From: 70-18 sp041691815
Lineage (GTDB): Bacteria; Pseudomonadota; Alphaproteobacteria; Acetobacterales; Acetobacteraceae
Assembly (NCBI GenBank): GCA_041691815.1
Contig: JBEPTZ010000081.1
Location: 1-19,427 of the forward strand
DNA length: 19,427 nucleotides
Direction of reading: 5' to 3'
In this document: positions 14,122-19,427 of the stretch, piece after piece
Numbering within the stretch: position 1 is the first letter of the stretch
How the letters are laid out: every line of letters starts with the position of its first letter
Notes under the pieces: model-generated
Database searches by the model: none
Told to the model about the DNA's origin: nothing
What the model saw: the letters and a program-made list of their open reading frames with translations, nothing else
Made by a program: the position numbers and the translations under genes

Positions 14122-14943
14122 TTACTTCCGTGCGATGATCTCCACCGGCGCAAGCGCCCCCTGCCGGAACAGTCCGATCAGATTGGCCATCTTCTGGCGC
14201 GCGTCCGGCCCCATGGTGATTTGCGGCCCCAGTGCCGGCGGTCCCGCGCCCGGCCCAGCCTGGGTCGCCGCCGCGAAGGCCCGGGCGGTGGCGCTGCGGT
14301 CCTGTTCCGCGGCGATGGTGAAGCCAGCCCCGGTCAGCGCCGCACGATAGGTCTCGGGTGGCTCGACGAAACTGGTCTGCGGCGTGCTGGCCCATGGCAT
14401 CGGGAAGCTGAGCTCGCCCGGCCCGACCCGCATCACGTCGTAGATCGCGAAAAACCCGCCCGGCCGCAGCACCCGATGCACGCCGGCGCAGAGTGCCGCC
14501 TTGTCGGCGATGTTCATGCCGACATGCAGCAGGGTGGCGCCGTCGAAGCTGGCATCGGCGAACGGCAGGGTCAGGGCGCTCCCCTGCCGGAAGGAAACCC
14601 GGTCCGCCAGCCCCATCCGCGCGGTGAGGCTGGTGGCGACCTCGACATATTCATCGGCAAGCTCGATGCCGGTGACGTGGCAGCCGTAGCGCACGGCCAG
14701 TTGCCGTGCCGGCCCGCCAATGCCGCTGCCGAGGTCGAGCAACCGCATCGCGGCGGTGATCCCGAGGCCCTCGGTCAGCGTCGCGGTGGCCGCCGGGCCG
14801 CCGATATGGAACTCATCGGCGGCGCCGAGATCACCCGGACGCAGCCGCTCGGGGTCGGACCCGCTCGCCGCGACGGCGGCCAGCAGCGCCGCCTCCAGCG
14901 CGCCGTGCCGGTAATGCGCCGCCACCTCCTGCTCGATGGCCAT
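14122..14943 (-). CDS. Class I SAM-dependent methyltransferase
   Basis: Protein of 273 aa. SAM-binding motif I is LLDLGSGIGGPARQLA, followed by VTGIELADEYVEVA (acidic end of strand 2), GSALTLPFADASFDGATLLH (motifs II/III region) and VLRPGGFFAIYD. This is the Methyltransf_11/UbiE-like layout, with an N-terminal helical lid (YRHGALEAALLAAV) similar to small-molecule N- or C-methyltransferases such as sarcosine/dimethylglycine types. The methyl acceptor cannot be inferred. The ATG at 14943 has GGGAG 8 nt upstream; an upstream in-frame extension to 15162 overlaps the neighbouring gene and lacks similarity. It starts 16 bp after the lysozyme-like gene, so the two probably share a promoter. Confidence 0.88.
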   Translation of the reverse strand: MAIEQEVAAHYRHGALEAALLAAVAASGSDPERLRPGDLGAADEFHIGGPAATATLTEGLGITAAMRLLDLGSGIGGPARQLAVRYGCHVTGIELADEYVEVATSLTARMGLADRVSFRQGSALTLPFADASFDGATLLHVGMNIADKAALCAGVHRVLRPGGFFAIYDVMRVGPGELSFPMPWASTPQTSFVEPPETYRAALTGAGFTIAAEQDRSATARAFAAATQAGPGAGPPALGPQITMGPDARQKMANLIGLFRQGALAPVEIIARK

Positions 14944-14959
14944 GACGTGCTCCCTCTGG

Positions 14960-15787
14960 TTATCCGCCGTCCAGCCCCTCCTGGAACAGCGCCGCCTCGC
15001 GCGCCCGCCGGTCGCGCAACCCGCGCAGCGTGGGCCAAAGCCGCTGCATTGCCAACAGCGCCGCCGGCACCTGGTCCGGCCGGCCGGCGGCCACGGCGTC
15101 ACGGATCTGGCGCATCTCGCGCCTGGGATCGTCGGGGCTGCTGTCGTCCATCGCGGTGCCACGGTTATACGCCAGGCTCACCAGCGCGCCGCGCGACAGC
15201 AGCGGCAGGGCGTCGAAACCGGGGAAGGCGCCGCGGGTCTGGCCGACATAGGCCGGCAGCGAGCGACGGGTGAACACGAACCAGGCCGACACCCAGGCGA
15301 TCCGCACCGTGGCCAGCGCCTTGACCGCCTCGGCGCTGCCCTGCCGGCCGAGCCAGGGCACCAGCGCGTCATGCGTGGCGCCATCCAGCCGGTCGCCCCA
15401 GTCGGCGGCGAAATGGCCGCCCTCCTGGCCCAGGTCATAGCCGATGCCGATGGTCATGCCGCTGGTCAGGCCGGGATAGCTCGGCCGCGTCACCACCGCA
15501 TCGTAATAGGCGCGGCTGGAGACTTCCTCGCGGGCGATGAACACCACCGCTTCGGTGGCGATATCCGGGCAGGGCTCCGGCAGACTCTCCAGCCAGTCCC
15601 AGTCGGCCGGCGCGATGCTGCCGGTCACCGGCCGCCCGGCCTCAAGCTGGCAGGCGCGCAGGCCGGCCTCGGTGCCTGGCCCGAACTGGCCGTCGTCGTC
15701 GAGCAGCGCGCCGGCACGGTTCAGCAGGCCCTGGGCGCGGGTAACGTCGCTGCCGCGGTCGCCGTGTTGCAGTAAGGGTCCGGGCAT
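14960..15787 (-). CDS. Peptidoglycan-binding, lysozyme-like (muramidase) protein
   Basis: Protein of 275 aa. Residues 1 to about 65 match a PG_binding_1 domain (HGDRGSDVTRAQGLLNRAGA, then DDDGQFGPGTEAGLRACQ). The rest resembles phage-type lysozymes: a helix with acidic residues (VVFIAREEVSSRAYY, candidate catalytic Glu), then SGMTIGIGYDLG in place of the GYGH-type hairpin, and a C-terminal helical part (LLSRGALVSLAYNRGTAM, LLAMQRLWPTLRGLRDRRA). It probably cleaves the glycan strands of peptidoglycan, but no signal peptide or membrane helix is visible, so export would need another route. No holin or other phage gene is nearby. The ATG at 15787 has AGGAG 8 nt upstream, and a good promoter precedes it. 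Confidence 0.8.
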   Translation of the reverse strand: MPGPLLQHGDRGSDVTRAQGLLNRAGALLDDDGQFGPGTEAGLRACQLEAGRPVTGSIAPADWDWLESLPEPCPDIATEAVVFIAREEVSSRAYYDAVVTRPSYPGLTSGMTIGIGYDLGQEGGHFAADWGDRLDGATHDALVPWLGRQGSAEAVKALATVRIAWVSAWFVFTRRSLPAYVGQTRGAFPGFDALPLLSRGALVSLAYNRGTAMDDSSPDDPRREMRQIRDAVAAGRPDQVPAALLAMQRLWPTLRGLRDRRAREAALFQEGLDGG

Positions 15788-15817
15788 GGGCGTGGCTCCT
15801 GCGATGCTGCGGCGCCG

Positions 15818-15845
15818 ATGTTATTCGATCTAACGTCGCTGTCAA
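15818..15845 (-). promoter_or_regulatory. Sigma70-type promoter for the lysozyme-like gene
   Basis: On the minus strand a perfect -35 TTGACA (15840-15845) is followed after 16 bp by TAACAT (15818-15823). Transcription would start about 24 nt before the ATG at 15787. An imperfect inverted repeat (CGATGTTA 15816-15823, TAACGTCG 15831-15838, 7 of 8 matched) overlaps the -10 and could be an operator. Confidence 0.6.
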
Positions 15846-15869
15846 CCTCTAATCATAGTCGAAACATTG

Positions 15870-16661
15870 TCATTCAGAGATAGTTATAAGCCATTCCCCA
15901 ACCGCCCTGGCGACCGCCTGCGGCTGCTCGGGAAACAGCGCGTGGCTGGCCCCTGGGATCACCAGTTTTTGCACCCTGGGGCCGAATTCAGTGGTCAATT
16001 CGTGCCATTTTTCGCGCGGTTTGAACGGGTCCTGCGCCGGAATTAGCTCGAGCAGCGGCGCCGCCCCCGCACCCCACCAATCCGCCTGCTTAACCCCTTG
16101 TTTTTCCCGACAATTGATCTGCATAAGCTGGGTCGCGGGGTGCCAGCCACGCAGCCACCGCCGCGGATCGTTCCCGTCGGCGAAAAACCCCAGCCGCAAC
16201 GCCGCCAGCCGCTCCGAGTCCGGCAGAGCGAGGTTGCCGGCGATGCGCGGGGTGGCGGCGATCTCCGGCGCGTACTGCCGTGCGGCGGCGGCGGCGAGCA
16301 CCACGCCGCGCACCAGATCGGGGTAGTCCACCGCCGTCATCCGCGCCACGAAATGCCCGAACGCGTGGCCGAGGATCGCCGCCCGCCCGCCTCCCAATGC
16401 GTTGATAACATGCGCGATATCATCGGCCATATGGTGCAGGCTGACGCCCTCCAGCGGCCCCGCAGAACCGCCGATGCCGCGCGGTTGCGGACGCAGCACG
16501 GTGTGGCCGGCGGCCAGTGCCGCGGCAACCGTATCGAAATCCTCATAGCCGTCGCGGCCCAGCGAGGGCAGCATCACCAGCGCCGGGCCGCTGCCCTGCA
16601 CCACCACCTCGATCCGGCCGCCAGGCGTGGCGAGCGATTCGGTATGGCGCATGATTGTCAT
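15870..16661 (-). CDS. Alpha/beta hydrolase-fold protein with Ala at the nucleophile position
   Basis: Protein of 263 aa with a clear alpha/beta hydrolase fold: VVQGSGPALVMLPSLGRDG (oxyanion region), LRPQPRGIGGS, the nucleophile elbow ILGHAFGHFVAR (residues 96-107), and a C-terminal GASHALFPEQP with His240. In standard members the elbow is G-x-S-x-G; here it is G98-H-A100-F-G102, so the usual serine is alanine. I recall alphaproteobacterial relatives with the same GHAFG elbow, so this may be a family trait rather than damage. Esterase-type chemistry is unlikely; a cofactor-free lyase or binding role is possible. The start is 2 bp after the dehydrogenase stop, hence translational coupling. A start at ATG 16652 is also possible. 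Confidence 0.87.
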   Translation of the reverse strand: MTIMRHTESLATPGGRIEVVVQGSGPALVMLPSLGRDGYEDFDTVAAALAAGHTVLRPQPRGIGGSAGPLEGVSLHHMADDIAHVINALGGGRAAILGHAFGHFVARMTAVDYPDLVRGVVLAAAAARQYAPEIAATPRIAGNLALPDSERLAALRLGFFADGNDPRRWLRGWHPATQLMQINCREKQGVKQADWWGAGAAPLLELIPAQDPFKPREKWHELTTEFGPRVQKLVIPGASHALFPEQPQAVARAVGEWLITISE

Positions 16662-16663
16662 GC

Positions 16664-17671
16664 TTAATAACTATCGGCCGGGATCACGTTCTGCGGCGTG
16701 TTGGACAGCAGGAAGGCAGCCATGGTCTCGGCCGATTTGCGCCGTATGTCGTCCCAGGATTGCGGCGTGTGGAACGCCGAATGCGGGGTGATCAGCAGCC
16801 GCCCCTGCAGCCATTCCTCGCGGGCGCGATAGGCGCGCAGCAGGTTCGGCACCGGGTCGGTCGGCGGTTCCACCGGCAGCACATCGAGCGCGGCGCCGGC
16901 GATATGGCCATCGCGCAGCACGGTTTCCAACGCGTCGATATCGATGATCGGGCCGCGCGCGGTGTTCACCACCACCGCACCTTCCGGCAGCAATTTCAGC
17001 TGCCTGAGGCCAAGCATGCCGCGCGTCTCGGGGGTCAGCGGGGCGTGCACCGACAGCACGTCGGACTGCGCCAGCAGGTCCTCCAGCGTGCCGGCGCGGG
17101 CAATGCCGAGCGCGCGGTCGCTGCCGTTGGGGCGGTGCGGGTCGTAGAACACCACGCGGAAACCGAACGCCCTCGCGCGCAACGCAGCCGCGGTGCCGAT
17201 GCGGCCGAGGCCGATGATGCCGAAGGTCTGCACCTCGCTGCGCCGCACCAGCCCGTTCGTCGGCATGAAACGCCAGGCGGCCGGCGTGGGGCCGCGCTGG
17301 GTGTCGTGATAGAGGAACAATCCGCGACGAAGCGCGACGGCGGCGACCACCGCCTGTTCGGCGACTTCCATGGTGCCGTAGTCTGGCACGTTGCACACCG
17401 CGATGCCGCGCGCGGCGCAGGCGGCGCGGTCGATGCGGTCGTAGCCGACGCCCATGCGGATCACCACGCGCAGGCGCGGGAAGCGGGCGAGGTCGGCGTC
17501 CTTCACCCATTGGCCGAGCACCAGCAGGCCCTCGGCCTCGGCGGCGTCGTGGTCTGGGATGTCGGCGAGCAGCTTGCCGGGACCCCAGCGCAAGGTCGGG
17601 CCGGCGCCGTAGACCTCTCGCTCGACAGTGTCGTCCGGGTTGAGCGTTTCGCCGTATTGGATGGTCGCCAT
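16664..17671 (-). CDS. D-isomer-specific 2-hydroxyacid dehydrogenase (CtBP/GhrA-like)
   Basis: Protein of 335 aa. Visible: MGVGYDRIDRAACAARGI and VCNVPDYGT (substrate-side domain), the Rossmann motif TFGIIGLGRIGTA (G154, G156, G159) with FYDPHRP after the second strand, and the catalytic trio Arg239 (VVNTARGPIID), Glu268 (ALDVLPVEPP) and His297 (LLITPHSAF). It should reduce a 2-oxo acid with NAD(P)H or oxidise the D-2-hydroxy acid; the closest types are C-terminal-binding-protein-like and hydroxypyruvate/glyoxylate reductases. The aspartate after strand two (YDPHR) favours NADH. The start at 17671 gives a normal N-terminus; an in-frame extension to 17881 overlaps the divergent gene and lacks similarity. 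It forms a unit with the alpha/beta hydrolase and diverges from the ThDP enzyme gene. Confidence 0.92.
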   Translation of the reverse strand: MATIQYGETLNPDDTVEREVYGAGPTLRWGPGKLLADIPDHDAAEAEGLLVLGQWVKDADLARFPRLRVVIRMGVGYDRIDRAACAARGIAVCNVPDYGTMEVAEQAVVAAVALRRGLFLYHDTQRGPTPAAWRFMPTNGLVRRSEVQTFGIIGLGRIGTAAALRARAFGFRVVFYDPHRPNGSDRALGIARAGTLEDLLAQSDVLSVHAPLTPETRGMLGLRQLKLLPEGAVVVNTARGPIIDIDALETVLRDGHIAGAALDVLPVEPPTDPVPNLLRAYRAREEWLQGRLLITPHSAFHTPQSWDDIRRKSAETMAAFLLSNTPQNVIPADSY

Positions 17672-17712
17672 CTGGACTCGAATCCCCTGGGTTGCTTTAG
17701 GCAGATGATCCA

Positions 17713-17736
17713 AGCAGTCTCCGCGCGAAGACTGCT
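17713..17736. promoter_or_regulatory. Operator-like inverted repeat in the divergent promoter region
   Basis: AGCAGTCT (17713-17720) and AGACTGCT (17729-17736) form a perfect 8-bp inverted repeat with an 8-bp spacer, centred in the 85-bp gap between two divergent start codons. That is the shape of a site for a dimeric regulator controlling both directions. Two abutting GANTC sites (17675-17679 and 17680-17684) lie just upstream of the dehydrogenase ATG. No regulator gene is next to it. Confidence 0.5.
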
Positions 17737-17756
17737 GCGACACAAGAGGGGGACGT

Positions 17757-19301
17757 ATGTCCATGAACGGCGCCGAAAGCCTGGTCCATACCTTGCTGGC
17801 CAACGGGATCGACACCTGCTTCGCCAATCCTGGCACCAGCGAGATGCATTTCGTCGCAGCCCTCGACCGGGTGCCGGGCATGCGCTGCGTGCTGGGGCTG
17901 TTCGAGGGCGTGGTGACCGGGGCGGCCGACGGCTACGCGCGGATGGCCGAGAAGCCGGCGGTGACGCTGCTGCATTGCGGGCCCGGCCTGGCGAACGGGC
18001 TGGCCAATCTGCATAACGGCCGCCGCGCCAACACCATGATGGTCAACTGCGTCGGCGACCAGGCGACCTATCACCGGCCGCTGGACGCACCGCTGACCGC
18101 CGATACCGAGGGCTTCGCGCGCGGCGTGTCGGGCTGGGTGCGGACTGCCACCAAGGCGGCCAATGTCGGCGCCGAGGTGGCGGTGGCCGCCCAGCAGGCG
18201 CGGGTGTCGCCGGGGCAGATCGCCACGCTGATTCTGCCGTCCGATACCTGCTGGGACGATGGCGGCGTGGTCGGGCCGGTGCTGGCGGCGCCAAAAGCAC
18301 CGACCGCCTCGCCCTCGGCGATCAAGAACGCGGCGCGGATGCTGCGCAATGGCCGGCGCACCATGCTGGTGATCGGCAATGGCGCGCTGCGCGCCGGGCC
18401 GCTGGCCGATGTGGCGCGGATTGCCGCTGCCACCGGCTGCGAGGTGCTGAAGAACGGCTCCAACGGCCGCGCCGAGCGCGGGCGCGGGCGGCATGGCTTC
18501 AACCCGATCCCGTATCCGGTGGACCAGGCGGTGGCGGCGATGCAGGGCGTGCAACAGGTGATCCTGATCGGGGTGCCGAAGCCGGTGATCTTCTTCGCCT
18601 ATCCGAACAAGCCCGGCAGTCCGGTGCCGGCCGATGCCGACCTGCATGTGATGACCCGCCCCGAGCACGACCAGGCGCAGGCGCTGGCTGCCCTGGCCGA
18701 TGAGCTCGGCAACCCGGCCGCCGTGGCGCCGCCGAGCTACGACAGGATGGAGCTGGCCAAGGGGCGGGTGACCCCGGAGAGTTTCGCACAATCGCTGTCG
18801 GCGCTGCTGCCGGAGCAGGCGGTGATCGCCAACGAGGCGGTGACCTTCGGGCGGTCGTTGTACGGCAACACCCAGGGTGCCGCACCGCATGACTGGCTGA
18901 CTGTGACCGGCGGCGCGATCGGCGGTGGCATTCCGCTGGCTACCGGGGCGGCGATCGGGGCACCTGGGCGGCGGGTGGTGAACCTGCAGGCCGATGGCTC
19001 GGCGATGTACACCATCCAGGGGCTGTGGACCCAGGCGCGCGAGAAACTCGACGTGACGACGGTGATCTTCAACAACAAGAAGTATCAGATCCTGATCGGT
19101 GAACTGGCCAATGTCGGCGCCAACCCCGGCCGCACCGCGATGGATATGCTCGATCTGGGCAACCCGGACCTGGATTTCGTCAAGCTGGCCGCCGGCATGG
19201 GCGTGGAAGGGGCGCGGGCGGAGACGTTGGAGCAGTTCAATGATCTGTTCGCCGCGTCTTTGAACCGCAAGGGGCCGTTCCTGATTGAATTGATGACCTG
19301 A
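17757..19301 (+). CDS. ThDP-dependent acetolactate-synthase-like large subunit
   Basis: Protein of 514 aa, slightly shorter than IlvB/IlvG (about 550-600). Visible: FANPGTSEMHFVAALD and VLGLFEGVVTGAADGYARM with the ThDP-activating Glu50, LLHCGPGLANGLANLHN, a middle domain (TMLVIGNGALRAG), and the C-terminal ThDP/Mg motif from 412 (ADGSAMYTIQGLWTQAREK) to NN439-440. The usual first Gly of GDG is Ala412. Such proteins decarboxylate 2-oxo acids and transfer the acyl unit, but this subclass is distinct from biosynthetic acetolactate synthase and its substrate is unknown; no small subunit (IlvH) is adjacent. The ATG at 17757 has AGAGGGGGA just upstream. A link with the divergent dehydrogenase and hydrolase in one 2-oxo or hydroxy acid pathway is inferred from position only. 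Confidence 0.88.
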   Translation: MSMNGAESLVHTLLANGIDTCFANPGTSEMHFVAALDRVPGMRCVLGLFEGVVTGAADGYARMAEKPAVTLLHCGPGLANGLANLHNGRRANTMMVNCVGDQATYHRPLDAPLTADTEGFARGVSGWVRTATKAANVGAEVAVAAQQARVSPGQIATLILPSDTCWDDGGVVGPVLAAPKAPTASPSAIKNAARMLRNGRRTMLVIGNGALRAGPLADVARIAAATGCEVLKNGSNGRAERGRGRHGFNPIPYPVDQAVAAMQGVQQVILIGVPKPVIFFAYPNKPGSPVPADADLHVMTRPEHDQAQALAALADELGNPAAVAPPSYDRMELAKGRVTPESFAQSLSALLPEQAVIANEAVTFGRSLYGNTQGAAPHDWLTVTGGAIGGGIPLATGAAIGAPGRRVVNLQADGSAMYTIQGLWTQAREKLDVTTVIFNNKKYQILIGELANVGANPGRTAMDMLDLGNPDLDFVKLAAGMGVEGARAETLEQFNDLFAASLNRKGPFLIELMT

Positions 19302-19312
19302 GGCAGGCAAGG

Positions 19313-19371
19313 GCGGGGCGCTGCCCCGCGCCCCCCCAAGGGGCGGGCCCGTGGGACCCCCGCCATTTTTT
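19313..19371 (+). terminator. GC-rich hairpins plus T-run after the ThDP enzyme gene
   Basis: A first hairpin, GCGGGGC (19313-19319) with GCCCCGC (19323-19329), begins 11 bp after the stop codon. A second GC-rich foldback (about 19338-19364, GGGGCGGG against CCCCCGCC) is followed by six T at 19366-19371, the form of an intrinsic terminator on the plus strand. Confidence 0.65.
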
Positions 19372-19404
19372 AGTTACCCGGGAGGGGGCCACGTAACAAA
19401 AAAT
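19365..19404. repeat. A/T-armed inverted repeat at the window end
   Basis: ATTTTTTAGTTAC (19365-19377) and GTAACAAAAAAT (19393-19404) are complementary apart from one bulged base, around the GC-rich spacer 19378-19392. A T8 run follows at 19405-19416. Like the element at 8553-8674 it is an A/T-rich foldback in an intergenic gap, though the sequences differ. Confidence 0.6.
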
Positions 19405-19427
19405 TTTGTTTTTTTTGGGTGTGTTTG

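Noticed and set aside
13919..14395. Small minus-strand frame reading SFCEQKEAKK through the 33-bp repeat
   Set aside because: It is a spurious translation of the gene-end repeat and the out-of-phase methyltransferase gene.
17697..19310. 537-codon minus-strand frame opposite the ThDP enzyme gene
   Set aside because: His/Arg/Gly-rich antisense translation without motifs; the plus strand encodes a conserved ThDP enzyme.
1..19427. CRISPR array, insertion sequence or prophage
   Set aside because: No regularly spaced direct repeats, transposase, integrase or phage structural genes are visible; the single lysozyme-like gene is not enough for a prophage.

Overview
The window is GC-rich DNA from an alphaproteobacterium, most probably Acetobacteraceae (Rhodospirillales). 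The basis is the hemC-hemD-mitofilin-hemY gene order, a dut/Tim44-like/pmbA group, a Hint_2-type C-terminal module, and short A/T-rich foldback repeats between very GC-rich genes. No transposase, integrase, phage structural gene or CRISPR array is visible.

Layout. Positions 1-2639 (all minus) hold the start of dut, a Tim44-like inner-membrane protein and pmbA (tldE). A perfect 25-bp-arm hairpin (2737-2794) separates pmbA from a tightly coupled minus-strand operon, hemC > hemD > mitofilin (Mic60-like) > hemY-like > YbaK-family deacylase. Every junction in that operon overlaps by 1-8 bp. tsaD runs head-to-head with hemC, with only 43 bp between the start codons. tsaD converges on a two-gene minus unit (EamA/DMT transporter > PP2A-like metallophosphatase). 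The convergent gap is filled by an A/T-rich foldback element. A tRNA-Leu(UAA) gene lies just upstream of the transporter.

The accessory part is 10.6-14.1 kb (minus). It begins with a gene of the autotransporter strand-loop-strand O-heptosyltransferase family (Aah/TibC-like, with the four-cysteine finger). Directly downstream are the decayed remains of a strand-loop-strand repeat protein that probably ended in a Hint_2 domain. Its middle is occupied by a TPR/retropepsin-like aspartyl protease gene that carries an in-frame TGA. The protease reading frame is then fused to the C-terminal Hint_2 remnant. This looks like a protein-glycosylation locus whose substrate gene has been broken, and it is the most interesting part of the window.

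Positions 14.1-15.8 kb hold a class I methyltransferase and a peptidoglycan-binding/lysozyme-like protein, with a good sigma70-type promoter in front. Positions 15.87-19.3 kb hold a two-gene minus unit (D-2-hydroxyacid dehydrogenase > alpha/beta hydrolase). It diverges from a ThDP-dependent acetolactate-synthase-like gene, with an operator-like inverted repeat between them. The substrate of this small metabolic module cannot be read from the sequence.
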